64,000 nucleotides of DNA, from contig CM067366.1 in assembly GCA_034401795.1 (NCBI GenBank), positions 71,407,009-71,471,008 of the forward strand, written 5' to 3'. This document shows positions 21,301-32,084 of this stretch, piece by piece. The notes under the pieces were generated by a model that saw only the letters and a list, made by a program, of their open reading frames with translations, made no database searches and had not been told where the DNA came from. A program made the position numbers and the translations under genes. The stretch's first letter is position 1, and each line of letters starts with the position of its first letter. This DNA is from Chaetoderma sp. LZ-2023a (Eukaryota; Mollusca; Caudofoveata; Chaetodermatida; Chaetodermatidae).

Positions 21301-23229
21301 ACCATGCCCTAGTCCCTTTAGTGGACCCGGGTTCGGCTCTTTTTTTTTGGATAGGGGATTCAGTCCTCCTATCATCTTTTTTGTTTCGAATTTTTATTTT
21401 TATTAGCTAGATAAGTTATCTATTTTCAATGGGATCTTTTTTCACCTTATTACATATGTGCATATCATTATCTTATCTAGCAGTACTCTCATGCAATATG
21501 TTGGTAGTTCAGGCTTCTTTCTCCCCCTTTATCTGCGTGTTATCCCTCCTTGCATTCTCACAATTTAAGTTATAGTAATTTTTATTCGTTCTCAACCTGT
21601 TCTTCTCGCACTCTTTCTTATCTGTCAGATTACTGCGCAAATTTAACTAGCTATGTTTTGGTAATTTTTTCATCCCGAATTAGAGGCGCAGTTCTATTTG
21701 GGCCGTATATCTTTTCATATAGTACACCTCCTCCCTTCTATGTTGGCAGGTTGACATACTTACTTTCATAACTTTAGTAGAATTTACGTCATTCTATATT
21801 TATCGTGAATATTTTGTTCTTTTAAGGCTATTCTTCCCTATTTATCACCTTTTTGTTTTTAAAATAGTCATTTCCTAAAAGTCAGATTAGATTTGCTCTC
21901 ATGGTATTTTGTGATTTCCTTTAATATAAGTTTCTTTGCCGTATTTCATTGTTCTTTAGTAGCTGTCAGTATTATCATCAGCACTCCTAGTTCGGCAGTC
22001 TATTCGTCCTTCTCTCATTTTGTCTCGGTGACATTATCGGGGGTTTTCTCTTCTATTTACCCTTTTTTCAAGGCTATTTTCTTATTTTTAGCTAAAACTT
22101 TTTATCTAGAGTCATGTTCTTTCTCACCAGTTCGGGATTGGTGATTTTGGGCTCAAAATTTATCCTTTTTCATTCCCTTCTTATCTACTTCCGGTAGCTG
22201 TCAGATTGTCATCATCGGTCCTGTCACTCTTTATATAGGTCATTGATGATTCGGCCCGTATATATTTCGTTCCCTTTTGGTTTAGTTTTTCTTTTTGTTA
22301 TTATATAGATCCTACACATAGATCAGTTTATTTTAGCTAGTTCTATCTGGCTATAGCTGGACTCTCACCCCACCCATAGGTTTACTATTGGATTTCTATT
22401 TGTCACTAAATCTAGTTAAAACACTTTAAATAAATTTATCTATAATGTTTCAATGTCTACAACTTTCAATAAGTACGGCAATTCTTCTATGATGCTTTTT
22501 CCTCCATGCGAAGATAGTGGCAGAGATTGAATAGTAGAAATCAACGGCCATACCTCTATGATGCTTATTTCTCCATATGAAGATAGTGGTAGAGATTGAA
22601 TAGTAGAAACGCAAGTTACCTCTCTCAGGAAGGGGTTAGAATAAGGATATAGCTCTTATAACTAAGATACATCGCCTTTCACTCGATTCAAGAAACATTA
22701 CTTTCTAATAGTATAAATCGATGTTTGAAAGTCTTTACTTGTTCTCATTGTAACATCCTAAATTATTCAAATAGACTCTTGAACACTTTGGACTTATACT
22801 GAGATAACTTAAGAAATATCTTAACTATTAACATCATAACTATTATCAGCCTAATCCTAATTGGAATATTGAGACTTTTTAGCCTTTATTCTTCATTTGT
22901 AGCTTTCTTTATTCAGATATTAGGTACCATACTAGTATATCTTCCATTGCTAGGCTTCTTATCGTTATTAGGTCTTCTTAATTAATTTTATTATATGTGT
23001 ATAACTGATGTGCACATTTCATTTTGTAATCAGGATCGATTTATAAGAATCCTTAATGGTTGGTGTCTTTCCATATTTGTCTTACTGGTTGCAAAGTTTG
23101 TTTTTTTATACATAATATCATATTATGGAAACGTTCCTCTGGTCTGTGTTTTTACCCACCGGGAGGTCTCTTTCGACCTCTCTCAGGGGAAGTTATTTCC
23201 TTCCCCAATGTGCAGATAATGGTATCCAC
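21301..23229 (+). other. DIRS interior lacking a recognisable RT palm
   Basis: About 1.9 kb of pyrimidine-rich, AT-rich DNA lies where reverse transcriptase motifs should be. I could not find a YxDD-like motif or conserved RT blocks in any forward frame. The open frames here (for example 21550-21771, 21893-22144, 22995-23278) look like translated low-complexity DNA. Either the RT has decayed beyond recognition or this is a replacement or insertion. Confidence 0.5.
22477..22612 (+). repeat. Two ~68-bp direct repeats
   Basis: CTCTATGATGCTT..CTCCAT followed by GAAGATAGTGG and AGAGATTGAATAGTAGAAA occurs at 22477-22543 and again at 22545-22612. Confidence 0.85.
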
Positions 23230-24245
23230 AATTCAACCTTTCAAGGTAGGCCAGTTAGTTCTTTCCTCAGATTCGTAGGCCTCATGGTTTAGGTATAGAA
23301 AGTGATTCCTTGGGCTCGTCTGATGAAAATACCCTTCCAGTTTTATTTTAGGACCCATTGGAATTAGTCTAGATTTCTGAATCATTGGATTTCATCATTT
23401 TCAACTCATGAACCATTGTCGGTTTTGGAAAGTCAGTCATAACCTGTTACTTGGGGTCCTGCTTCAGCCACCATCTCCTCAGGCCATCTTTTTCAAGGAT
23501 ACATCCCTGCAAGGATGGGGCTTCTTCTGGGACTTCAAGAAGATTTCAGGATCCTGGTCCCTCACAGAATCTTCCGTTCATGTCAATCTTTTAGTACTGT
23601 GGTTTTCCATTCCCTAGTTCATTGGGAACCCTGATTCTCGGTCTTTCAACCTTTATCCGATCAGACATTTCACAGTAGTCTCATTCTTCTATCATCAGGG
23701 GTGGTGGTCCAGGTTGGTCTATATCTGTTGAGAGTCACTGATCATTCTTCACTGGTACATGTCCTGCAGCTTTCTCTTCAAACACCCCACGTACCAGGCA
23801 ATTCGATTTTTCTGGCAGATTAGTTATCTCGGCCTTCCAGGATCCCAGAATCGGAAGGGGAGTTGATATAGTCTGTAGCCCAGTCAATTTTTCTCAAGTT
23901 ATGTCTTTCCCTCATAGACCTGTTTGCTTCTGAAAAGAACAGAAAGATATCCACCTTCATATCTCCCTTTCCGGAAGTCATGGCGCTTTCAGTAGACACT
24001 CTAGCTCAGTCTTGGGACAACATGTTTGCTTATGTTTTTCCCCTTCGATTCTCATTCCTCTGGTACTCTGAAAGATCAGGCAACTTCATTGTATGGTCCT
24101 GTTAATAGCTCAGTTTTGGCCGACATAATCCTGGTTTCCGGGTCTCCTGGTCCGTCTTGTAGATCTTCCTCTGTTACTTCCTATCTCCCACAATCTATTG
24201 TCCCGGATCAGAAGCTGGATTCTCCATCAGAATCCTGAAATCTTT
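23230..24245 (+). pseudogene. DIRS RT C-terminus and RNase H remnant
   Basis: Across several frames the translation follows the usual DIRS order. Near 23265-23345 it reads IPWARLMKIPFQFYF, the post-palm tail. At about 23490-23600 it reads FKDTSLQGWGFFW and GSWSLTESSVHVNLL, matching the RNase H signature TDAS-LQGWG / G-WS--E---HIN-LE of DIRS and related elements. The first catalytic Asp of that signature is out of the usual context here (DTS in place of DAS). The downstream part (23830-24000) keeps weak FASEENRKI and LAQSWDNMFAY segments typical of the linker before the recombinase. Multiple stops and shifts make it dead. Confidence 0.65.
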
Positions 24246-24905
24246 ATCTTTCAGTCTGGAAGTTGTCGGGTTGCCCTTACTTCGTCAATCTTTTCAGTCA
24301 GTTTCAGGAACTTTTGGAGAAATCACTCAGAACTTCCGTCCATAACATTTATTAGGCTCGATTTGAGTTATTCAACAAATGGTGTTCAGTCCGTTCTATC
24401 CTTCCTTCCCTCTGAGCACTGTGACTCGGGTCACAGATTTCTAGGTTTCCCTTTCTATTAGAAAATGCTCTCAGTTATCACTGTCAGTTCCTATCGATTT
24501 GGTCTGAACTCCTTGTCAAATGTCTTCTTGACCTTTCGGTCCAAGTACAATATTCATTTCACGACCTCATTATAGGTATGGATAATTCATGTCCTCCTTT
24601 TAAGAAACCTCTTCCTTCCTGGAACCGTTCGCTTGTATCACAGGTTCTTGATGGGAGACATTTCGAACCCTTAGGTTCTGTTTGCTTAAAATAGCTTACC
24701 ATCAAAGCAGTGTTTTTATTAGCAGTAGCATTTGCTAACTGTCGCTCTGAAATTCATGCATTTCTGTTGAATTGGATGGTTTTGAAATTACGGGTATTAG
24801 CATTATTCTTTATCCCATATTATATTCTCTGTCAAAACTCAAGTCAGCCAATTTCTTGGGTAATCCCATTATAATTCATAAACTTTCTTCCTTTTCAGAA
24901 GAATC
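24245..24905 (+). pseudogene. Tyrosine recombinase remnant, first copy
   Basis: In the forward frames, VWKLSG..FVNLFSQFQELLEKSLRTSV then ARFELFNKWC matches the N-terminal (SAM-like) part of DIRS tyrosine recombinases. From about 24610, PSWNRSLVSQVLDG and FLLAVAFANCRSEIHAF follow; the Arg in CRSEIHAF sits where the first catalytic Arg of the family lies. The frame is interrupted by stops (for example before the LTIKAVF segment). It integrates DIRS circles when intact; here it is inactive. Confidence 0.6.
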
Positions 24906-24924
24906 TGTACGTTAACCCGGTTAG

Positions 24925-25271
24925 GTCCTATCGCTTTTGTCTGGACTCTTTTGTCACATGTCTACATAGTCCTTCGGTTCAAGATCTGTAACATTTCACG
25001 ATCGCTTTAGGGTTTTGGGAAATTCTCATCCCTTCAGTAACCCCTTCCATCTTGGAACCTAGCCCTTGTACTTCAGGTCCTAGCTGGTAAACTCTTTAAT
25101 CCTTTTGGGTCTGGTTGTTTTAAACATCTTACTCTCAGAGCATCCTTGTTATTAGCAATAGCTTCAGTTAGCCGTCTTTTGGAAATACGTACATTATCTG
25201 CTGATTGGGATAGTTTTCAAGTTATGGGTATTAGCATTATCCTCTATCCTAGCAAGCCTGGAAATACAGTA
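24925..25271 (+). pseudogene. Tyrosine recombinase remnant, duplicated segment
   Basis: This is a diverged second copy of the block at about 24480-24830. The shared landmarks, in order, are CCTATCG(A/C)TTTGGTCT, TGTC..CTTTCGGTTCAAG, TTCACGA, CCTTGTA..CAGGT, LLAIASVSRLLEIRTL (against LLAVAFANCRSEIHAF in copy one) and GGGTATTAGCATTAT. Here the SEIH position reads LEIR, and Arg precedes it (SRLLEI). It points to a tandem duplication or recombination between two element copies. Confidence 0.6.
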
Positions 25272-25626
25272 AGGTGCCTGTCAAGGACATTGTCAGGCAC
25301 CAAATTATCAAATTTCAGGCACAGTCTTGCCTTTTCCTGACATTTTGTCAGGTTCAGATTTAACCAGTCCCAGTAGTTGCAGTGTGCACCAAGAGAGTCT
25401 GCATACAAATGTTGACAAAGTCATAAAATATGCATCTACCTTAGGTGTATCATAATCATTATGACACATGTTTAGATGCTTTTTGACATGTTTCTAATAA
25501 GTTCAAGTAAAGAACACTGAAATAGAATAGTGTTGACAGGCAGCAAATTCTGGATGTCAGGTACTAAGTAGCTGGTGCCTGGAAAAGTGTTGGGTACTGT
25601 TGAAAAAGTTATTTCCAGGCCTGTCC
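25272..25626. mobile_element. ~355-bp insertion inside the recombinase
   Basis: It separates the PSKPGNT segment from the SEFLSK segment of the recombinase. It starts near AGGTGCCTGTCAAGG with a small hairpin (GGTGCCTG..CAGGCACC) and ends near TTTCCAGGCCTGTCC. GGTGCCTG recurs near the end. No coding potential. The element class is unknown. Confidence 0.5.
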
Positions 25627-26050
25627 TAAGTCAGAATTTCTGTCCAAACTCAGTTGGGTTTTTTAGATAAACACATCATATTTCATAGGCTTTCTGCTTT
25701 ATCTCCAGATGACTCTGTCTGGATCCCTGTTAGGGCTCTATATTTACAAATTCCGTACAACTTGCAAACGATCTGATGATAGACATATTTGGGTTACGTT
25801 TGCAGTAGGTGTTGATAGTCCTGCCTCTTTAACTAATGTTTCACGTTGGTTGATACTATTAAAATTTGCCATGAATTACCTTTGTCCCGGGGACAATTCA
25901 TTAGTTGGTGTTAAGGCCCATGATGTTAGGTGGCCTTTCTATCTTAAAGATTCTGGTGCTTCTTCCTTCTTCTATAAAAATATTCAGACAGTAGCTTCAG
26001 GGACCATCACTCTTATTTCTTCATCATCATCTTCTCTTCCTTCATAATCT
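25627..26050 (+). pseudogene. Tyrosine recombinase C-terminal remnant
   Basis: LSPDDSVWIPVRALY (about 25700-25745) and, after a frameshift, the 112-aa frame at 25709-26047 with DDRHIWVTFAVG, LTNVSRWLILLKFA and KAHDVRWPFYL. HDVR fits the catalytic H-x-x-R box of the family. The expected catalytic Tyr, usually some 30 residues later in a TF---Y context, is not seen (the sequence there runs into a Ser-rich stretch). Confidence 0.65.
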
Positions 26051-26412
26051 TCATTCGTATAAGAATTTTATTTGAGATGAGTGTCGTTCATTACTTCTTT
26101 CTCATGTGGGTATTTCACCTCTTTCATATCATCTCTTTCATCACACTTTATTTTTATTCATTTCATTCTTGCATGATTATCTCTTCTCTCTTGTATTCTT
26201 GGGGTCGTTTAATGTCATCCTTTCTGCTCTCCTTGCTTCTGTACCCTTTCTGTTAGGGTTATTTATGAGAGTAATTCTAAGGAATTAATGTCATTTGTAG
26301 TATCTTACTCTACTCATTTTTACTAACTTCATATTCGTTCTTTCTATTTTTTACATCAATTTTGCGCAAAGATTTGCCTCCCGGGCTTTGTGCAATGTTG
26401 AAATCTGTATTT
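26051..26412. other. DIRS 3' untranslated stretch
   Basis: T-rich, with no coding signal, between the recombinase remnant and the internal complementary region. Confidence 0.5.
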
Positions 26413-26524
26413 GAGCAATAGTAATGCAAGGAGGTAGGTTGTGATGTAGTAATAATGACCAGACGACCGAGAGGGTCTGGTGTTATGTTTTGCTAATTAC
26501 ATATACCCACCTCCTTGCATTACG
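26413..26524 (+). repeat. DIRS internal complementary region
   Basis: The left half (GAGCAATAGTAATGCAAGGA, then AATAATGACCAGACG) is the reverse complement of the left terminus at 19205-19262. The right half (GAGGGTCTGG, TGCTAATTACATAT, CCACCTCCTTGCATTAC) is the reverse complement of the right terminus at 27030-27096. This is the template used to join DIRS ends into a circle in the accepted replication model. Confidence 0.9.
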
Positions 26525-26739
26525 GCCCACCTCAAGCCTCCCCATTGCCTTTGGATGTACCCAGATATGTCAGATTTTGACAAAATTGGGTATTTCTGAA
26601 AGAAATTTCAGATATATAATGTAGAGTATTTGGTTAATTTTTAATTTCAGGTTTAGTCAGATATTCAGAGTCGAGTAGTGATAGGATCATCTGCCTCTTC
26701 ATGGATCTGCAAAAAGCTGGATTATATGACTGGATTCGT

Positions 26740-27049
26740 CAAAGGAATGAAGTCTTGGTTGCTACCAACAAGGTCATGTGATAGTTATCAGCCAATGAGG
26801 TTGTCATTGTGCTTAATGACCTACTCAGTGGCTCTGGATATTGGATTAAACCTCTTCTTGCCTCATTCTGAGATATAACATTCAAGCGAATTACTATGGA
26901 TCTCATCAATAGAGAGAGTATGGAGATTCCTGAATAAGCCGTCAGTCACTCTGTAACCACAATACCCAGCAAACATTGGCTGTAAAAAATTCATCCTACT
27001 ATGCTTCCCTTCAAAGAAGGAAACAGCAATAGTAATGCAAGGAGGTGGA
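26740..27049 (-). repeat. DIRS right inverted terminal repeat
   Basis: Reverse complement of 19239-19520. Runs from AAAGGAATGAAGTCTTGG to AGTAATGCAAGGAGG. The element then continues about 45 bp (GTAATTAGTAAAACATAAG, CCAGACCCTCCGGGTC) to its right end. Confidence 0.9.
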
Positions 27050-27119
27050 CATATGTAATTAGTAAAACATAAGACCAGACCCTCCGGGTCATCTGATTGA
27101 TTTATCACTTCAAAATATA

Positions 27120-27480
27120 GCTATGTACCAGACAAGATGACAAATGTAATGGAAAACTTAAAACTGTCCCACCATTGAAAGACAGAAGGAGACAAAACCA
27201 CTGTATTCTATTCTACAAAGGTCTACAACAACAAGTAAATATACCATTAAGCAGTCTACAGAAGTCAATTCGGAAAACCAAACACATGCACAACAAACAC
27301 TTCAACCAAATTAATGCTAGAACCAAATTCTTTAATTAAATTCACCTTAATTCCTAATAAGATAAAGGATTGGAGCAACTTATCACCAAATCTTTTAAAT
27401 AGTTCAGAAAGCTCAACAATTTTATAGATAAATTTACAGAATAAATCAAATGGAAAAACATACCTAACTTAGCAACTTGA
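27120..27480 (+). pseudogene. Non-LTR retrotransposon (LINE) 3' fragment
   Basis: With one or two frameshifts the translation reads MTNVMENLKLS, PLKDRRRQNHCILFYKG, NIPLSSLQKSIRKTKH, INARTKFF and then (shifted) IPNKIKDWSNLSPN. This is the C-terminal tail seen after the RT domain of many LINE ORF2 proteins (L--RR---R--FYK; R-T---------AR----SF-P--I--WN-LP). The RT domain itself is absent. The fragment begins just 24 bp after the DIRS end. I did not find its upstream part beyond the left DIRS end. Confidence 0.65.
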
Positions 27481-27748
27481 TGATGAATGTGCGTTGAAAT
27501 AATGGTCTCTGGTCGTTTCTCCATAACTTTGAATTTACTGATTACTATATTAACCAAGGTGCATCTGATCCTGATTCTAAGTCATTGAGACACAACCAGA
27601 GGGCATTCTTTCACCGCGCATTCGTCGTCAAGTCTCCCAAGCTAGATATGTTTTTTCTCTGATTATTGTATAGTATAATTGGTAAATTCAGACTCGCACC
27701 ATTCCATATTTAATCCCCATACTTCTGCATGCTTAATGGATGAACACA
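27481..27748. other. unassigned
   Basis: Probably LINE 3' flank. Nothing definite. Confidence 0.3.
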
Positions 27749-28008
27749 GTTTTAGCTATGCCCCGCCCATCTTTAGCTAAGCTCCAACCACACTACCCAT
27801 GTTGAGATTAATCGATCCCTGCTCTCTTTGAATCACAATTTCCTGAAAAACTATGCAGGTAAGCTGTTGAACATTTTAAAACTAATTTACCTGAGTGCTG
27901 TTGCTGCCTACGGACTATTAAGCGTTTATGACGGTCATAATCGTGTCATTCATGACGTAATTGATTATGATGTCAGACTACATGTAACATAGTGACTGAG
28001 AAACTGGA
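27749..28008 (-). mobile_element. Family VI element, degraded
   Basis: TTTTAGCTATGCCCCGCCCATC at left in reverse orientation, TTTACCTGAGTGCTGTTGCTGCC core half, then TCATGACG-type motifs. The right core half and the terminal ACC/GGT are missing. Confidence 0.65.
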
Positions 28009-28068
28009 TTCCTCCATTAATAATACCATCATCTGTCGGATGGCAAACTGTGTGGTGGAGGCCGATGG

Positions 28069-28382
28069 ACCTTTCCAGTTTTAGCTATACTCCGCCCATC
28101 ACTAGCTAAGCTCCACCCACACTTCGCCGTGTTGGGATTGATCGATCCCTGAATGCCCTAACTCGATTTCGTGAAAACTATGCAGTTAAGTTGTTGACTA
28201 TTTTGTAACTGATTTGACTGGGTTCTGTTGCTGCCATAGGCAACAACGCATAGTCCGTCTTCAACTATGCATTCGTGATGTACCTCTCTACGTCATTCAT
28301 GATGTCATTGATTGTGATGTCATTCTATAAGTCACATAGATGATTATGACATCATGTGATGGATGGATACAGTGGAAAGGGC
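28069..28382 (-). mobile_element. Family VI element with half-deleted core
   Basis: Ends ACCTTTCCAG and GTGGAAAGG. The core GACTGGGTTCTGTTGCTGCCATAGGCAACAAC lacks the rest of the right stem and the AATATTTATTAAATAG block. Confidence 0.75.
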
Positions 28383-28650
28383 CATTTAGATAACACTCTA
28401 AAATAATTGTAATGGCACGCGCCATTGTCATTCAGCGGCGGGAGTGTTTTCAAAATACAGACAGATATAATTCTTCTGTTTTGTATTTATTTATTTGTTC
28501 TGATACAGACACCTGAGATAGTTGATTGAGATTATATTCTGATTTGTTTTACCTGTCTACTCATGACAAATGAGTCAAACCACAGGTATTACATTCTTAA
28601 CCAAAAAAGCAAATGACACCCGGAATCTATCTAATGTCAATTGTTTTACA
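28383..28650. other. unassigned
   Basis: Nothing recognised. Confidence 0.3.
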
Positions 28651-28654
28651 GTAC

Positions 28655-29300
28655 AGGTCATAAATAATGCAAAATGTTTCCAAAACAAAAACATGTTAGT
28701 ACAATTTTTAACACGATTTGTAAGAAACGTTCTGTTGAATATCCTGAACAAAATTGTATTGCAAGAAACAGCTGCATTAGGTAGCAATGTCTTCCATTCC
28801 AGTGGACCTTTCCATTATTAGCTATGCCCCGCCCATCACTAGCTAAGCTCCACCCACACCTCGCCGTGTTGGGATTGATCGATCCCCGAATGTTCTAGCT
28901 ATCAATTTTCTGAAAACTACACAGGGAAGCTGTTGGATATTTTGTAACCAATTTGACTGGGTGCTGTTGCTGCCTATAGCAGCAACAGCGCCCAGTCAAA
29001 TTAGTTTCAAAATATTCAACAGAATATTTATTAAATAGTAAAAGCAAACAATTTGTACAACAACGCATAGACCGTCTTCAAATATGCGTTCGTGACGTGC
29101 TTATCAGCGTCATTCATGACATCATTCATTATGATGTCATTGTACACATCACGCAGTTCATTATGATGTCATATGATGGGTGGCTACTCTGGAAAGGTGA
29201 ATTATGTTCCAAATATTTGACAGTATGATTTATTTTGTTTCGAAAACATGTACTCACAAATTTATTTCTGAGCTGTAGTGTATATGTTAGAGAATTCTCA
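28655..29300. mobile_element. Family V element split by a family VI copy
   Basis: The left part is AAATGTTTCCAAAACAAAA through GTAGCAATGTCTTCCATTCC; the right part (29199-29300) is TTATGTTCCAAATATTTGAC and TTTTGTTTCGAAAACATGT. The two parts join into one family V element once 28797-29205 is removed. Confidence 0.75.
28806..29198 (-). mobile_element. Family VI foldback element, complete
   Basis: ACCTTTCCATTATTAGC to CTACTCTGGAAAGGT. Core GACTGGGTGCTGTTGCTGCC..GCAGCAACAGCGCCCAGTC has one unmatched stem base (GTG against CGC). TGACGTGC/GATGTCAT motifs fill the right arm. Confidence 0.85.
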
Positions 29301-29710
29301 ATGAGAAAACACAGACCTGTTCTGAAGCCATGAAGCATGACTTGTATAATTCAGTGATCAGAGGAGATTTTCTCAAGTAACATTATTCGGGCTAAATCTA
29401 CTTTTAAATTTGAATCACGTAAACCGGAATCTTTGTAAAATTAGGATGAATATTTTGAGTCGGTGAACGCTGACAGTTGTTGCAAGCTTCAAATTATTAC
29501 TAATTCACTCAAATTGTCTTCAAAATATTCTGCAACTTTCAGATTTAGCTAACATTAATATGAGAAGGGCTAATTTTATTGAAAAATAAATTAATAAATT
29601 AAACATGAGGAAGATAAATTGAATGGTCACTGGCTAGAGACACTTCCTCTGCATCAAGTGCGAGATCTTTAGACACATCTGAATAGCATTATATGTACAG
29701 ATTTTCTGGT
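29301..29710. mobile_element. Degraded family II remnant and unassigned DNA
   Basis: GAATATTTTGAG..CAAATTGTCTTCAAAATATTC (29446-29533) is a worn family II core. The rest is unassigned. Confidence 0.4.
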
Positions 29711-29876
29711 TAACCATTTATTTTCTGTCCACTTGCTGCTAGCCACTAGACAATAATTTCAATGAGCAATAACTTTGGACCTGCTGAATATTTTGAAAAT
29801 AATTTGACTGAAAGTTGTTGGTGGCTTAATTGGAAAAATTATACTCTGCAGCAATTCAGCAGGCAGACAGACACTT
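29711..29876 (+). mobile_element. Family II element, right core half deleted
   Basis: TTAACCATTTATTTTCTGTC and GCTAGCCACTAGACAATAAT, left core GACTGAAAGTTGTTGGTGGC, then directly the right outer arm ACTCTGCAGCAATTCAGCAG and CAGACAGAC. Confidence 0.8.
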
Positions 29877-29879
29877 ACT

Positions 29880-30071
29880 AAGCCTTACACACCAGATGCA
29901 GCAAATTCGGTTTGATGTATGAACTGAAAGAATTGTTGAATATTTTAAAACTAATTTGACTGGATTAGCTAACTGGTTTCAGACAACTTTGTTTCAAAAT
30001 ATTCAACTGCTTATACTTGCACGGTTGCCTTGAATTGTGACAGTCTGGAATTTTAAGCTTTAAATGGTTAA
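29880..30071. mobile_element. Family III element, diverged
   Basis: GTTGAATATTTTAAAACTAAT..TGTTTCAAAATATTCAACTG with a worn loop; right arm GCACGGTTGCCTTGAATTG and AAATGGTTAA. Confidence 0.65.
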
Positions 30072-30298
30072 CCCTTTTAACACGAAGGGCCACAGTGCGC
30101 AACAGATTCATTGCGACGTAAGAGATAGTCAGTTGGATATTTTGAATTTAAATTTGGGCTGATCATTGCGAAAACAATTTCCCTTTGAGAAACAATGACT
30201 TTCAGTCAAACTATTTTCAAACCATTCAGTATCTTTCTATTTTAGCTCCCATATATGTTGTTCCTGGGTATGATATATACTGTAAGAGAATGGTTAAG
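30068..30298. mobile_element. Foldback element, diverged family II-like
   Basis: TTAACCCTTTTAACACG at left and GAGAATGGTTAA at right. The core has GAATTTAAATTTGGGCTGA facing GACTTTCAGTCAAACTATT. The outer arms differ from typical family II. Confidence 0.5.
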
Positions 30299-30378
30299 TG
30301 TTAATGGCTTGGATCTGTCTCATGTAAAGCTAGACTAGATATAGGTGATGTAAGGTGTTTCTGTGACAGGATATGTCT

Positions 30379-30564
30379 TAACCATCTCAGTACTGCCAAA
30401 TTTTTGCAGACGACGTATTCCAGGAGTTATTTCCCTAGACCTGCTGAATATTTTGAAAACAATTTGACTGAAAGTTGTTGGTGGCTAAGCCACCAACAAC
30501 ATTCAGTCAAATTGTTTTCAAAATATTCAGCAAGTTAAGTGGCTTAAAGCAGCGAGACGGTTAA
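30379..30564 (+). mobile_element. Family II foldback element, well preserved
   Basis: TTAACCATCTCAG to GCGAGACGGTTAA. Core stem CTGAATATTTTGAAAACAAT / GACTGAAAGTTGTTGGTGGC with loop TAA and a nearly perfect complementary half. Left outer arm TTGCAGACGACGTATTCCAG. Confidence 0.9.
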
Positions 30565-31691
30565 TTGGCCTGCAGGGTCCCCTACAATAGACCTTTACTG
30601 CATTAGCATATTTTGGGAACATACCTTCCCTGAATGCATTGCGCATACCACTTCCGGCTGGTAACAGCGATAGCCGACGCGCAAACATCATTACTTTACT
30701 ATGTGAATCAGATACAGCGCACCTTAGGCAGTGCATACGAAAAACTAGGTTCATAATATTTTTGAAGTCATACATCATTGGAAAGCTAAGCCAATTTTCT
30801 ATACATATCTGTATTAGTTCTTAGTTTTATAGAATTTAATACAGTTGATTGCAATTTGAAATTTTCCCCTATTGTCCACTTGATTTAATGAATCTATAAG
30901 TCGAACGGTGTATTTTATATATGCAAATAACTCTGTAAAAACGTTACAAAAATATAAAAAATAATGCATTAATGTTTCGGCAATTGAATGACCTTTCCAA
31001 TGACATATGATTTGGAACAGCTTAAATTGCGGTGTATTTTAGTGCAAAAGTAACTCAACGCAGGTCAGCGGCTTGTTGGCGGCGGTACCAGCCAGCAGTT
31101 TTGCTCTGAGCGTTGATTTAATAACGTCAATGTGGGAAAAGTGTATTTAAGAGGTTACCTACAGCCAGTCATTGCTTATGATTTGACAATATTTCCATTT
31201 GCACAAATCAAGACAAGCTGAAGAGGCATGCTGGACATCATAGTCTCTCTCTTCTTAGACTCTTCAAGAATTAAGCCTAACACACAGACACTATCAGTGT
31301 TTGACAGTGGCGCCGGAATTAAATTTTCTTTATGGGGACACATTTGAGGGTGAGCCTGGGATAGGGGGTCCCCCCTCTCGCGAATGTAGGGAATCTGGTG
31401 AAATTTTGATATCTGGATGCTCATAGATGGTTTCTGAATTTCTGTATGTGAATATGAACTAAAGCACAAGCAGATGTCATTTTGTACACCAAGAGTAGGC
31501 TATTTTTGAGGATTTACAACTGAATGTCTGGTGCTATTATCGAGGAAGACTAAATATAGGGGGCATGTGAGTATAGGCACCACCCTCAAGGTCATGATTG
31601 GGTGGGGCATTCACTTCCAGCGCCTATGGTGTTTGATGTGGTTCAGATAATGGATTAATCTGCATTTGCATCTACAAGCCTGCAAGTTATT
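30565..31691. other. unassigned, some CpG-bearing DNA
   Basis: 30640-30700 and 31050-31130 have more CpG than the flanks. The open frames at 30527-30824 and 31176-31469 show no family signature. No gene called. Confidence 0.4.
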
Positions 31692-31883
31692 TTAGCCCTT
31701 TGACGCTTACTGGCCAGAAATGACTAATTCTTTATGATGTTAGGAGTATTTTGTTTCAGTATTTTGAAACTTAATAGTTAGGCTGGTAGCTGTTGCTGCA
31801 TATGGCAAATTAGTCTTATAATATTTAACAGCTTTTCTGTACCTTGTTTTGTAATTGAGACATTGAAATGTTACGGATTAACC
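31692..31883. mobile_element. Family III element, core partly deleted
   Basis: TTAGCCCTTTGACGC at left, GGTAGCTGTTGCTGCATATG core half, right arm AACAGCTTTTCTGTACCTTG, ending GGATTAA. Confidence 0.65.
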
Positions 31884-32084
31884 TTTACCACTCTGATGTC
31901 AATATTCTATCTTTTACTGTGTCAATAACAACGAAACTGGTGTACATTTTCCAACAATTTTGGTGGATGATGTTGCTGTCTATGACAGCAACATCTTCCA
32001 CCAAATTGTTGAAAAATGAACACCAGTTCATCTTTTAATTTAATTTGGAAACTTAAAATATTGACATCAGAGTGATAAGGTTTA
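31879..32084 (-). mobile_element. Family IV foldback element, best copy
   Basis: TTAACCTTTACCACTCTGATG to GACATCAGAGTGATAAGG. Stem GGTGGATGATGTTGCTGTC with loop TAT and complement GACAGCAACATCTTCCACC. Outer stem AACTGGTGTACATTTT facing AAAATGAACACCAGTT. Confidence 0.9.

Larger units (their letters stand above)
19205..27096 (+). mobile_element. DIRS-type tyrosine-recombinase retrotransposon, inactive
   Basis: The structure is diagnostic of DIRS elements. There is a left terminal repeat (19239-19520), an inverted right copy (26740-27049), and an internal complementary region (26413-26524) whose halves match the two outermost ends of the element. Between them, in order on the + strand, are a Gag-like zinc-finger ORF, a GC-rich Gag-like ORF, a region where the reverse transcriptase palm should be but is not recognisable, an RT tail plus RNase H, and tyrosine recombinase segments. 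All main frames are broken by stops and frameshifts. The recombinase part is duplicated and also interrupted by an insertion. Termini were placed by aligning the internal region with both flanks, good to about 10-20 bases. Confidence 0.85.

Noticed and set aside
21893..22144. Hydrophobic 83-aa open frame resembling a membrane protein
   Set aside because: It is a by-product of T-rich DNA inside the dead DIRS element; no start context or family support.
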